Below are positions 27,401 through 41,800 of a stretch of 64,000 nt of DNA, piece after piece (position 1 is the first letter of the stretch; every line of letters begins with the position of its first letter). The notes below the pieces were generated by a model. It saw only the letters and a program-made list of their open reading frames with translations, searched no databases and had not been told where the DNA came from. Source of the DNA: Allodiplogaster sudhausi. Its lineage: Eukaryota > Nematoda > Chromadorea > Rhabditida > Diplogasteridae. The stretch spans positions 186,001-250,000 of the forward strand of contig CALZFC010000160.1 of the NCBI GenBank assembly GCA_945643635.1, given 5' to 3'. A program made the translations under genes and the position numbers.

Positions 27401-28200
27401 TGTGAATTTGTCTAAAATTGTCAATATCTTTTTGTTGTCTAAAATTGACCATATCTTTTTTTCTGATGATTCAAAGTGGTTCGAATTGTATTTAAACGAA
27501 CCGTCTTGACGAGATCTAACTATGCATACCTTCACTAGTAGAAGAATACCTATCATGACTTGGCCAGAACATGTCAAAATGTGATTATGTCTAAAATTGT
27601 CAATATCTTTTTGTTGTCTAAAATTGACCATATCTTTTTTTCTGATGATTCAAAGTGGTTCGAATTGTATTTAAACGAACCGTCTTGACGAGATCTAACT
27701 ATACATACCTTCACTAGTAGAATACCTATCACGACTTGGCCAGAACGTGTCAAAATGTGAATTTGTCTAAAATTGACCATATCTTTTTTTGTCTAACATT
27801 GACCATATCTTTTTTCTGATGATTCAAAGTGGTTCGAATTGTATTTAAACGAACCGTCTTGACGAGATCTAACTATGCATACCTTCACTAGTAGAATACC
27901 TATCATGACTTGGCCAGAACATGTCAAAATGTGATTATGTCTAAAATTGTCAATATCTTTTTGTTGTCTAACATTGACCATATCTTTTTTTCTGATGATT
28001 CAAAGTGGTCCGAATTGTATTTAAACGAACCGTCTTGACGAGATCTAACTATGCATACCTTCACTAGTAGAAGAATACCTATCATGACTTGGCCAGAACA
28101 TGTCAAAATGTGATTATGTCTAAAATTGTCAATATCTTTTTGTTGTCTAAAATTGACCATATCTTTTTTTCTGATGATTCAAAGTGGTTCGAATTGTATT
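18427..28200. repeat. 14-monomer higher-order repeat (~2.46 kb), four tandem copies
   Basis: This is the clearest long-unit block. Copies start near 18427, 20887, 23346 and 25812 (steps 2,460, 2,459, 2,466 bp). Diagnostic monomers repeat in step. A recombinant catgac-gaatttg monomer lies near 19461, 21921, 24381 and 26848. A recombinant gaatttg-gtcaata monomer lies near 20015-20035, 22475-22495, 24940-24956 and 27405-27425. A ggttcg monomer after T6 lies near 20440, 22900, 25365 and 27830. Copies differ at scattered bases, such as gaacgtgtc in some but not others, and atatacc (two bases lost) at about 23122. Confidence 0.85.
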
Positions 28201-28453
28201 TAAACGAACCGTCTTGACGAGATCTAACTATACATACCTTCACTAGTAGAATACCTATCACGACTTGGCCAGAACATGTCAAAATGTGAATTTGTCTAAA
28301 ATTGACCATATCTTTTTTTTGTCTAACATTGACCATATCTTTTTTCTGATGATTCAAAGTGGTCCGAATTGTATTTAAACGAACCGTCTTGACGAGATCA
28401 AACTGTAAATACCTTCACTAGTAGAATACCTATCACGACTTGGCCAGAACATG

Positions 28454-30800
28454 TCAAAATGTGAATTTGTCTAAAATTGACCATATCTTTTTTTTGTCTA
28501 ACATTGACCATATCTTTTTTTCTGATGATTCAAAGTGGTCCGAATTGTATTTAAACGAACCGTCTTGACGAGATCTAACTATGCATACCTTCACTAGTAG
28601 AATACCTATCATGACTTGGCCAGAACATGTCAAAATGTGATTATGTCTAAAATTGTCAATATCTTTTTGTTGTCTAAAATTGACCATATCTTTTTTTCTG
28701 ATGATTCAAAGTGGTTCGAATTGTATTTAAACGAACCGTCTTGACGAGATCTAACTATGCATACCTTCACTAGTAGAAGAATACCTATCATGACTTGGCC
28801 AGAACATGTCAAAATGTGATTATGTCTAAAATTGTCAATATCTTTTTGTTGTCTAAAATTGACCATATCTTTTTTTCTGATGATTCAAAGTGGTTCGAAT
28901 TGTATTTAAACGAACCGTCTTGACGAGATCTAACTATACATACCTTCACTAGTAGAATACCTATCACGACTTGGCCAGAACATGTCAAAATGTGAATTTG
29001 TCTAAAATTGACCATATCTTTTTTTGTCTAACATTGACCATATCTTTTTTCTGATGATTCAAAGTGGTCCGAATTGTATTTAAACGAACCGTCTTGACGA
29101 GATCTAACTATGCATACCTTCACTAGTAGAATACCTATCATGACTTGGCCAGAACATGTCAAAATGTGATTATGTCTAAAATTGTCAATATCTTTTTGTT
29201 GTCTAACATTGACCATATCTTTTTTTCTGATGATTCAAAGTGGTCCGAATTGTATTTAAACGAACCGTCTTGACGAGATCTAACTATGCATACCTTCACT
29301 AGTAGAAGAATACCTATCATGACTTGGCCAGAACATGTCAAAATGTGATTATGTCTAAAATTGTCAATATCTTTTTGTTGTCTAACATTGACCATATCTT
29401 TTTTTCTGATGATTCAAAGTGGTCCGAATTGTATTTAAACGAACCGTCTTGACGAGATCTAACTATGCATACCTTCACTAGTAGAATACCTATCATGACT
29501 TGGCCAGAACATGTCAAAATGTGATTATGTCTAAAATTGTCAATATCTTTTTGTTGTCTAAAATTGACCATATCTTTTTTTCTGATGATTCAAAGTGGTT
29601 CGAATTGTATTTAAACGAACCGTCTTGACGAGATCTAACTATACATACCTTCACTAGTAGAATACCTATCACGACTTGGCCAGAACATGTCAAAATGTGA
29701 ATTTGTCTAAAATTGACCATATCTTTTTTTTGTCTAACATTGACCATATCTTTTTTCTGATGATTCAAAGTGGTCCGAATTGTATTTAAACGAACCGTCT
29801 TGACGAGATCAAACTGTAAATACCTTCACTAGTAGAAGAATACCTATCACGACTTGGCCAGAACATGTCAAAATGTGAATTTGTCTAAAATTGACCATAT
29901 CTTTTTTTTGTCTAACATTGACCATATCTTTTTTTCTGATGATTCAAAGTGGTCCGAATTGTATTTAAACGAACCGTCTTGACGAGATCTAACTATGCAT
30001 ACCTTCACTAGTAGAATACCTATCATGACTTGGCCAGAACATGTCAAAATGTGATTATGTCTAAAATTGTCAATATCTTTTTGTTGTCTAAAATTGACCA
30101 TATCTTTTTTTCTGATGATTCAAAGTGGTTCGAATTGTATTTAAACGAACCGTCTTGACGAGATCTAACTATGCATACCTTCACTAGTAGAAGAATACCT
30201 ATCATGACTTGGCCAGAACATGTCAAAATGTGATTATGTCTAAAATTGTCAATATCTTTTTGTTGTCTAAAATTGACCATATCTTTTTTTCTGATGATTC
30301 AAAGTGGTTCGAATTGTATTTAAACGAACCGTCTTGACGAGATCTAACTATACATACCTTCACTAGTAGAATACCTATCACGACTTGGCCAGAACATGTC
30401 AAAATGTGAATTTGTCTAAAATTGACCATATCTTTTTTTGTCTAACATTGACCATATCTTTTTTCTGATGATTCAAAGTGGTCCGAATTGTATTTAAACG
30501 AACCGTCTTGACGAGATCTAACTATGCATACCTTCACTAGTAGAATACCTATCATGACTTGGCCAGAACATGTCAAAATGTGATTATGTCTAAAATTGTC
30601 AATATCTTTTTGTTGTCTAACATTGACCATATCTTTTTTTCTGATGATTCAAAGTGGTCCGAATTGTATTTAAACGAACCGTCTTGACGAGATCTAACTA
30701 TGCATACCTTCACTAGTAGAAGAATACCTATCATGACTTGGCCAGAACATGTCAAAATGTGATTATGTCTAAAATTGTCAATATCTTTTTGTTGTCTAAA
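28454..30800. repeat. 8-monomer higher-order repeat (~1.41 kb), about 1.6 copies
   Basis: Variant order at about 28454, 28630, 28809, 29028 and 29159 recurs at 29868, 30044, 30223, 30442 and 30573, a constant offset of 1,414 bp. The match breaks near 29.34/30.75 kb, where the first copy carries one extra type 2 monomer and the offset falls to about 1,238 bp (7 monomers). That is what gain or loss of a single monomer inside a unit would give. Confidence 0.7.
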
Positions 30801-33800
30801 ATTGACCATATCTTTTTTTCTGATGATTCAAAGTGGTTCGAATTGTATTTAAACGAACCGTCTTGACGAGATCTAACTATACATACCTTCACTAGTAGAA
30901 TACCTATCACGACTTGGCCAGAACATGTCAAAATGTGAATTTGTCTAAAATTGACCATATCTTTTTTTGTCTAAAATTGACCATATCTTTTTTCTGATGA
31001 TTCAAAGTGGTCCGAATTGTATTTAAACGAACCGTCTTGACGAGATCTAACTGTAAATACCTTCACTAGTAGAATACCTATCATGACTTGGCCAGAACAT
31101 GTCAAAATGTGATTATGTCTAAAATTGTCAATATCTTTTTGTTGTCTAAAATTGACCATATCTTTTTTTCTGATGATTCAAAGTGGTTCGAATTGTATTT
31201 AAACGAACCGTCTTGACGAGATCTAACTATGCATACCTTCACTAGTAGAAGAATACCTATCATGACTTGGCCAGAACATGTCAAAATGTGATTATGTCTA
31301 AAATTGTCAATATCTTTTTGTTGTCTAACATTGACCATATCTTTTTTTCTGATGATTCAAAGTGGTCCGAATTGTATTTAAACGAACCGTCTTGACGAGA
31401 TCTAACTATGCATACCTTCACTAGTAGAAGAATACCTATCATGACTTGGCCAGAACATGTCAAAATGTGATTATGTCTAAAATTGTCAATATCTTTTTGT
31501 TGTCTAAAATTGACCATATCTTTTTTTCTGATGATTCAAAGTGGTTCGAATTGTATTTAAACGAACCGTCTTGACGAGATCTAACTATACATACCTTCAC
31601 TAGTAGAATACCTATCACGACTTGGCCAGAACATGTCAAAATGTGAATTTGTCTAAAATTGACCATATCTTTTTTTGTCTAACATTGACCATATCTTTTT
31701 TCTGATGATTCAAAGTGGTCCGAATTGTATTTAAACGAACCGTCTTGACGAGATCTAACTATAAATACCTTCACTAGTAGAATACCTATCATGACTTGGC
31801 CAGAACATGTCAAAATGTGATTATGTCTAAAATTGTCAATATCTTTTTGTTGTCTAAAATTGACCATATCTTTTTTTCTGATGATTCAAAGTGGTTCGAA
31901 TTGTATTTAAACGAACCGTCTTGACGAGATCTAACTATGCATACCTTCACTAGTAGAAGAATACCTATCATGACTTGGCCAGAACATGTCAAAATGTGAT
32001 TATGTCTAAAATTGTCAATATCTTTTTGTTGTCTAAAATTGACCATATCTTTTTTTCTGATGATTCAAAGTGGTTCGAATTGTATTTAAACGAACCGTCT
32101 TGACGAGATCTAACTATACATACCTTCACTAGTAGAATACCTATCACGACTTGGCCAGAACATGTCAAAATGTGAATTTGTCTAAAATTGACCATATCTT
32201 TTTTTTGTCTAACATTGACCATATCTTTTTTTCTGATGATTCAAAGTGGTCCGAATTGTATTTAAACGAACCGTCTTGACGAGATCTAACTATGCATACC
32301 TTCACTAGTAGAATACCTATCATGACTTGGCCAGAACATGTCAAAATGTGATTATGTCTAAAATTGTCAATATCTTTTTGTTGTCTAAAATTGACCATAT
32401 CTTTTTTTCTGATGATTCAAAGTGGTTCGAATTGTATTTAAACGAACCGTCTTGACGAGATCTAACTGTAAATACCTTCACTAGTAGAATACCTATCACG
32501 ACTTGGCCAGAACATGTCAAAATGTGAATTTGTCTAAAATTGACCATATCTTTTTTTTGTCTAACATTGACCATATCTTTTTTCTGATGATTCAAAGTGG
32601 TCCGAATTGTATTTAAACGAACCGTCTTGACGAGATCTAACTATAAATACCTTCACTAGTAGAATACCTATCACGACTTGGCCAGAACATGTCAAAATGT
32701 GAATTTGTCTAAAATTGACCATATCTTTTTTTTGTCTAACATTGACCATATCTTTTTTTCTGATGATTCAAAGTGGTCCGAATTGTATTTAAACGAACCG
32801 TCTTGACGAGATCTAACTATACATACCTTCACTAGTAGAATACCTATCACGACTTGGCCAGAACATGTCAAAATGTGAATTTGTCTAAAATTGACCATAT
32901 CTTTTTTTGTCTAACATTGACCATATCTTTTTTCTGATGATTCAAAGTGGTCCGAATTGTATTTAAACGAACCGTCTTGACGAGATCTAACTATAAATAC
33001 CTTCACTAGTAGAATACCTATCATGACTTGGCCAGAACATGTCAAAATGTGATTATGTCTAAAATTGTCAATATCTTTTTGTTGTCTAAAATTGACCATA
33101 TCTTTTTTTCTGATGATTCAAAGTGGTTCGAATTGTATTTAAACGAACCGTCTTGACGAGATCTAACTATGCATACCTTCACTAGTAGAAGAATACCTAT
33201 CATGACTTGGCCAGAACATGTCAAAATGTGATTATGTCTAAAATTGTCAATATCTTTTTGTTGTCTAAAATTGACCATATCTTTTTTTCTGATGATTCAA
33301 AGTGGTTCGAATTGTATTTAAACGAACCGTCTTGACGAGATCTAACTATACATACCTTCACTAGTAGAATACCTATCACGACTTGGCCAGAACATGTCAA
33401 AATGTGAATTTGTCTAAAATTGACCATATCTTTTTTTGTCTAACATTGACCATATCTTTTTTCTGATGATTCAAAGTGGTCCGAATTGTATTTAAACGAA
33501 CCGTCTTGACGAGATCAAACTGTAAATACCTTCACTAGTAGAATACCTATCACGACTTGGCCAGAACATGTCAAAATGTGAATTTGTCTAAAATTGACCA
33601 TATCTTTTTTTTTTCTAACATTGACCATATCTTTTTTCTGATGATTCAAAGTGGTCCGAATTGTATTTAAACGAACCGTCTTGACGAGATCTAACTATGC
33701 ATACCTTCACTAGTAGAATACCTATCATGACTTGGCCAGAACATGTCAAAATGTGATTATGTCTAAAATTGTCAATATCTTTTTGTTGTCTAACATTGAC

Positions 33801-36773
33801 CATATCTTTTTTCTGATGATTCAAAGTGGTCCGAATTGTATTTAAACGAACCGTCTTGACGAGATCTAACTATAAATACCTTCACTAGTAGAATACCTAT
33901 CATGACTTGGCCAGAACATGTCAAAATGTGATTATGTCTAAAATTGTCAATATCTTTTTGTTGTCTAAAATTGACCATATCTTTTTTTCTGATGATTCAA
34001 AGTGGTTCGAATTGTATTTAAACGAACCGTCTTGACGAGATCTAACTATGCATACCTTCACTAGTAGAAGAATACCTATCATGACTTGGCCAGAACATGT
34101 CAAAATGTGATTATGTCTAAAATTGTCAATATCTTTTTGTTGTCTAAAATTGACCATATCTTTTTTTCTGATGATTCAAAGTGGTTCGAATTGTATTTAA
34201 ACGAACCGTCTTGACGAGATCTAACTATACATACCTTCACTAGTAGAATACCTATCACGACTTGGCCAGAACATGTCAAAATGTGAATTTGTCTAAAATT
34301 GACCATATCTTTTTTTGTCTAACATTGACCATATCTTTTTTCTGATGATTCAAAGTGGTCCGAATTGTATTTAAACGAACCGTCTTGACGAGATCTAACT
34401 GTAAATACCTTCACTAGTAGAATACCTATCACGACTTGGCCAGAACATGTCAAAATGTGAATTTGTCTAAAATTGACCATATCTTTTTTTTTTCTAACAT
34501 TGACCATATCTTTTTTCTGATGATTCAAAGTGGTCCGAATTGTATTTAAACGAACCGTCTTGACGAGATCTAACTATGCATACCTTCACTAGTAGAATAC
34601 CTATCATGACTTGGCCAGAACATGTCAAAATGTGATTATGTCTAAAATTGTCAATATCTTTTTGTTGTCTAACATTGACCATATCTTTTTTTCTGATGAT
34701 TCAAAGTGGTTCGAATTGTATTTAAACGAACCGTCTTGACGAGATCTAACTATAAATACCTTCACTAGTAGAATACCTATCACGACTTGGCCAGAACATG
34801 TCAAAATGTGAATTTGTCTAAAATTGACCATATCTTTTTTTGTCTAACATTGACCATATCTTTTTTTCTGATGATTCAAAGTGGTCCGAATTGTATTTAA
34901 ACGAACCGTCTTGACGAGATCTAACTATGCATACCTTCACTAGTAGAATACCTATCATGACTTGGCCAGAACATGTCAAAATGTGATTATGTCTAAAATT
35001 GTCAATATCTTTTTGTTGTCTAAAATTGACCATATCTTTTTTTCTGATGATTCAAAGTGGTTCGAATTGTATTTAAACGAACCGTCTTGACGAGATCTAA
35101 CTATACATACCTTCACTAGTAGAATACCTATCACGACTTGGCCAGAACATGTCAAAATGTGAATTTGTCTAAAATTGACCATATCTTTTTTTGTCTAACA
35201 TTGACCATATCTTTTTTCTGATGATTCAAAGTGGTCCGAATTGTATTTAAACGAACCGTCTTGACGAGATCTAACTATAAATACCTTCACTAGTAGAATA
35301 CCTATCACGACTTGGCCAGAACATGTCAAAATGTGAATTTGTCTAAAATTGACCATATCTTTTTTTTGTCTAACATTGACCATATCTTTTTTTCTGATGA
35401 TTCAAAGTGGTCCGAATTGTATTTAAACGAACCGTCTTGACGAGATCTAACTATACATACCTTCACTAGTAGAATACCTATCACGACTTGGCCAGAACAT
35501 GTCAAAATGTGAATTTGTCTAAAATTGACCATATCTTTTTTTGTCTAACATTGACCATATCTTTTTTCTGATGATTCAAAGTGGTCCGAATTGTATTTAA
35601 ACGAACCGTCTTGACGAGATCTAACTGTAAATACCTTCACTAGTAGAATACCTATCATGACTTGGCCAGAACATGTCAAAATGTGATTATGTCTAAAATT
35701 GTCAATATCTTTTTGTTGTCTAAAATTGACCATATCTTTTTTTCTGATGATTCAAAGTGGTTCGAATTGTATTTAAACGAACCGTCTTGACGAGATCTAA
35801 CTATGCATACCTTCACTAGTAGAAGAATACCTATCATGACTTGGCCAGAACATGTCAAAATGTGATTATGTCTAAAATTGTCAATATCTTTTTGTTGTCT
35901 AAAATTGACCATATCTTTTTTTCTGATGATTCAAAGTGGTTCGAATTGTATTTAAACGAACCGTCTTGACGAGATCTAACTATACATACCTTCACTAGTA
36001 GAATACCTATCACGACTTGGCCAGAACATGTCAAAATGTGAATTTGTCTAAAATTGACCATATCTTTTTTTGTCTAACATTGACCATATCTTTTTTCTGA
36101 TGATTCAAAGTGGTCCGAATTGTATTTAAACGAACCGTCTTGACGAGATCAACTGTAAATACCTTCACTAGTAGAATACCTATCACGACTTGGCCAGAAC
36201 ATGTCAAAATGTGAATTTGTCTAAAATTGACCATATCTTTTTTTTGTCTAACATTGACCATATCTTTTTTCTGATGATTCAAAGTGGTCCGAATTGTATT
36301 TAAACGAACCGTCTTGACGAGATCTAACTATGCATACCTTCACTAGTAGAATACCTATCATGACTTGGCCAGAACATGTCAAAATGTGATTATGTCTAAA
36401 ATTGTCAATATCTTTTTGTTGTCTAAAATTGACCATATCTTTTTTTCTGATGATTCAAAGTGGTTCGAATTGTATTTAAACGAACCGTCTTGACGAGATC
36501 TAACTATACATACCTTCACTAGTAGAATACCTATCACGACTTGGCCAGAACATGTCAAAATGTGAATTTGTCTAAAATTGACCATATCTTTTTTTGTCTA
36601 ACATTGACCATATCTTTTTTCTGATGATTCAAAGTGGTCCGAATTGTATTTAAACGAACCGTCTTGACGAGATCAAACTATAAATACCTTCACTAGTAGA
36701 ATACCTATCACGACTTGGCCAGAACATGTCAAAATGTGAATTTGTCTAAAATTGACCATATCTTTTTTTTTGT
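30801..36773. repeat. Mosaic segment with 4-monomer runs and a 15-monomer-offset copy
   Basis: A loose 4-monomer rhythm (about 708 bp) links about 30971-31450 to 31679-32040. A stretch from about 32561 to 33430 recurs from about 35195 to 36060 at 2,634 bp (15 monomers), and 35326-36060 recurs again at 36908-37640 (1,582 bp, 9 monomers). A four-monomer module at about 34494-35180 is the first of six occurrences concentrated between 34 and 45 kb. At about 36150 the gatcaactg variant seen at 15374 reappears. Confidence 0.6.
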
Positions 36774-38885
36774 CTAACATTGACCATATCTTTTTTCTGA
36801 TGATTCAAAGTGGTCCGAATTGTATTTAAACGAACCGTCTTGACGAGATCTAACTGTAAATACCTTCACTAGTAGAAGAATACCTATCACGACTTGGCCA
36901 GAACATGTCAAAATGTGAATTTGTCTAAAATTGACCATATCTTTTTTTTGTCTAACATTGACCATATCTTTTTTTCTGATGATTCAAAGTGGTCCGAATT
37001 GTATTTAAACGAACCGTCTTGACGAGATCTAACTATACATACCTTCACTAGTAGAATACCTATCACGACTTGGCCAGAACATGTCAAAATGTGAATTTGT
37101 CTAAAATTGACCATATCTTTTTTTGTCTAACATTGACCATATCTTTTTTCTGATGATTCAAAGTGGTCCGAATTGTATTTAAACGAACCGTCTTGACGAG
37201 ATCTAACTGTAAATACCTTCACTAGTAGAATACCTATCATGACTTGGCCAGAACATGTCAAAATGTGATTATGTCTAAAATTGTCAATATCTTTTTGTTG
37301 TCTAAAATTGACCATATCTTTTTTTCTGATGATTCAAAGTGGTTCGAATTGTATTTAAACGAACCGTCTTGACGAGATCTAACTATGCATACCTTCACTA
37401 GTAGAAGAATACCTATCATGACTTGGCCAGAACATGTCAAAATGTGATTATGTCTAAAATTGTCAATATCTTTTTGTTGTCTAAAATTGACCATATCTTT
37501 TTTTCTGATGATTCAAAGTGGTTCGAATTGTATTTAAACGAACCGTCTTGACGAGATCTAACTATACATACCTTCACTAGTAGAATACCTATCACGACTT
37601 GGCCAGAACATGTCAAAATGTGAATTTGTCTAAAATTGACCATATCTTTTTTTGTCTAACATTGACCATATCTTTTTTCTGATGATTCAAAGTGGTCCGA
37701 ATTGTATTTAAACGAACCGTCTTGACGAGATCAAACTGTAAATACCTTCACTAGTAGAATACCTATCACGACTTGGCCAGAACATGTCAAAATGTGAATT
37801 TGTCTAAAATTGACCATATCTTTTTTTTTGTCTAACATTGACCATATCTTTTTTCTGATGATTCAAAGTGGTCCGAATTGTATTTAAACGAACCGTCTTG
37901 ACGAGATCTAACTATGCATACCTTCACTAGTAGAATACCTATCACGACTTGGCCAGAACATGTCAAAATGTGAATTTGTCTAAAATTGACCATATCTTTT
38001 TTTTGTCTAACATTGACCATATCTTTTTTTCTGATGATTCAAAGTGGTCCGAATTGTATTTAAACGAACCGTCTTGACGAGATCTAACTATACATACCTT
38101 CACTAGTAGAATACCTATCACGACTTGGCCAGAACATGTCAAAATGTGAATTTGTCTAAAATTGACCATATCTTTTTTTGTCTAACATTGACCATATCTT
38201 TTTTCTGATGATTCAAAGTGGTCCGAATTGTATTTAAACGAACCGTCTTGACGAGATCTAACTATAAATACCTTCACTAGTAGAATACCTATCATGACTT
38301 GGCCAGAACATGTCAAAATGTGATTATGTCTAAAATTGTCAATATCTTTTTGTTGTCTAAAATTGACCATATCTTTTTTTCTGATGATTCAAAGTGGTTC
38401 GAATTGTATTTAAACGAACCGTCTTGACGAGATCTAACTATGCATACCTTCACTAGTAGAAGAATACCTATCATGACTTGGCCAGAACATGTCAAAATGT
38501 GATTATGTCTAAAATTGTCAATATCTTTTTGTTGTCTAAAATTGACCATATCTTTTTTTCTGATGATTCAAAGTGGTTCGAATTGTATTTAAACGAACCG
38601 TCTTGACGAGATCTAACTATACATACCTTCACTAGTAGAATACCTATCACGACTTGGCCAGAACATGTCAAAATGTGAATTTGTCTAAAATTGACCATAT
38701 CTTTTTTTGTCTAACATTGACCATATCTTTTTTCTGATGATTCAAAGTGGTCCGAATTGTATTTAAACGAACCGTCTTGACGAGATCAAACTGTAAATAC
38801 CTTCACTAGTAGAATACCTATCACGACTTGGCCAGAACATGTCAAAATGTGAATTTGTCTAAAATTGACCATATCTTTTTTTTTT
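36774..38885. repeat. 6-monomer higher-order repeat (~1.055 kb), two copies
   Basis: Positions 36774, 36908, 37127, 37258 and 37437 have counterparts at 37832, 37963, 38182, 38313 and 38492 (offsets 1,055-1,058 bp). The BglII-less agatcaaac monomers at about 36675, 37733 and 38787 mark the unit edges at the same spacing. The first of these markers has tataaat rather than tgtaaat, a private change. Confidence 0.75.
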
Positions 38886-41800
38886 CTAACATTGACCATA
38901 TCTTTTTTCTGATGATTCAAAGTGGTCCGAATTGTATTTAAACGAACCGTCTTGACGAGATCTAACTATGCATACCTTCACTAGTAGAATACCTATCATG
39001 ACTTGGCCAGAACATGTCAAAATGTGATTATGTCTAAAATTGTCAATATCTTTTTGTTGTCTAACATTGACCATATCTTTTTTTCTGATGATTCAAAGTG
39101 GTTCGAATTGTATTTAAACGAACCGTCTTGACGAGATCTAACTATAAATACCTTCACTAGTAGAATACCTATCACGACTTGGCCAGAACATGTCAAAATG
39201 TGAATTTGTCTAAAATTGACCATATCTTTTTTTGTCTAACATTGACCATATCTTTTTTTCTGATGATTCAAAGTGGTCCGAATTGTATTTAAACGAACCG
39301 TCTTGACGAGATCTAACTATGCATACCTTCACTAGTAGAATACCTATCATGACTTGGCCAGAACATGTCAAAATGTGATTATGTCTAAAATTGTCAATAT
39401 CTTTTTGTTGTCTAAAATTGACCATATCTTTTTTTCTGATGATTCAAAGTGGTTCGAATTGTATTTAAACGAACCGTCTTGACGAGATCTAACTATACAT
39501 ACCTTCACTAGTAGAATACCTATCACGACTTGGCCAGAACATGTCAAAATGTGAATTTGTCTAAAATTGACCATATCTTTTTTTGTCTAACATTGACCAT
39601 ATCTTTTTTCTGATGATTCAAAGTGGTCCGAATTGTATTTAAACGAACCGTCTTGACGAGATCTAACTGTAAATACCTTCACTAGTAGAATACCTATCAC
39701 GACTTGGCCAGAACATGTCAAAATGTGAATTTGTCTAAAATTGACCATATCTTTTTTTTTGTCTAACATTGACCATATCTTTTTTCTGATGATTCAAAGT
39801 GGTCCGAATTGTATTTAAACGAACCGTCTTGACGAGATCTAACTATAAATACCTTCACTAGTAGAATACCTATCACGACTTGGCCAGAACATGTCAAAAT
39901 GTGAATTTGTCTAAAATTGACCATATCTTTTTTTTGTCTAACATTGACCATATCTTTTTTCTGATGATTCAAAGTGGTCCGAATTGTATTTAAACGAACC
40001 GTCTTGACGAGATCTAACTATGCATACCTTCACTAGTAGAATACCTATCATGACTTGGCCAGAACATGTCAAAATGTGATTATGTCTAAAATTGTCAATA
40101 TCTTTTTGTTGTCTAACATTGACCATATCTTTTTTTCTGATGATTCAAAGTGGTTCGAATTGTATTTAAACGAACCGTCTTGACGAGATCTAACTATAAA
40201 TACCTTCACTAGTAGAATACCTATCACGACTTGGCCAGAACATGTCAAAATGTGAATTTGTCTAAAATTGACCATATCTTTTTTTGTCTAACATTGACCA
40301 TATCTTTTTTTCTGATGATTCAAAGTGGTCCGAATTGTATTTAAACGAACCGTCTTGACGAGATCTAACTATGCATACCTTCACTAGTAGAATACCTATC
40401 ATGACTTGGCCAGAACATGTCAAAATGTGATTATGTCTAAAATTGTCAATATCTTTTTGTTGTCTAAAATTGACCATATCTTTTTTTCTGATGATTCAAA
40501 GTGGTTCGAATTGTATTTAAACGAACCGTCTTGACGAGATCTAACTATACATACCTTCACTAGTAGAATACCTATCACGACTTGGCCAGAACATGTCAAA
40601 ATGTGAATTTGTCTAAAATTGACCATATCTTTTTTTGTCTAACATTGACCATATCTTTTTTCTGATGATTCAAAGTGGTCCGAATTGTATTTAAACGAAC
40701 CGTCTTGACGAGATCTAACTGTAAATACCTTCACTAGTAGAATACCTATCACGACTTGGCCAGAACATGTCAAAATGTGAATTTGTCTAAAATTGACCAT
40801 ATCTTTTTTTTGTCTAACATTGACCATATCTTTTTTCTGATGATTCAAAGTGGTCCGAATTGTATTTAAACGAACCGTCTTGACGAGATCTAACTGTAAA
40901 TACCTTCACTAGTAGAAGAATACCTATCACGACTTGGCCAGAACATGTCAAAATGTGAATTTGTCTAAAATTGACCATATCTTTTTTTTGTCTAACATTG
41001 ACCATATCTTTTTTTCTGATGATTCAAAGTGGTTCGAATTGTATTTAAACGAACCGTCTTGACGAGATCTAACTATGCATACCTTCACTAGTAGAAGAAT
41101 ACCTATCATGACTTGGCCAGAACATGTCAAAATGTGATTATGTCTAAAATTGTCAATATCTTTTTGTTGTCTAAAATTGACCATATCTTTTTTTCTGATG
41201 ATTCAAAGTGGTTCGAATTGTATTTAAACGAACCGTCTTGACGAGATCTAACTATACATACCTTCACTAGTAGAATACCTATCACGACTTGGCCAGAACA
41301 TGTCAAAATGTGAATTTGTCTAAAATTGACCATATCTTTTTTTGTCTAACATTGACCATATCTTTTTTCTGATGATTCAAAGTGGTCCGAATTGTATTTA
41401 AACGAACCGTCTTGACGAGATCAAACTGTAAATACCTTCACTAGTAGAATACCTATCACGACTTGGCCAGAACATGTCAAAATGTGAATTTGTCTAAAAT
41501 TGACCATATCTTTTTTTTTGTCTAACATTGACCATATCTTTTTTCTGATGATTCAAAGTGGTCCGAATTGTATTTAAACGAACCGTCTTGACGAGATCTA
41601 ACTATGCATACCTTCACTAGTAGAATACCTATCATGACTTGGCCAGAACATGTCAAAATGTGATTATGTCTAAAATTGTCAATATCTTTTTGTTGTCTAA
41701 CATTGACCATATCTTTTTTTCTGATGATTCAAAGTGGTTCGAATTGTATTTAAACGAACCGTCTTGACGAGATCTAACTGTAAATACCTTCACTAGTAGA

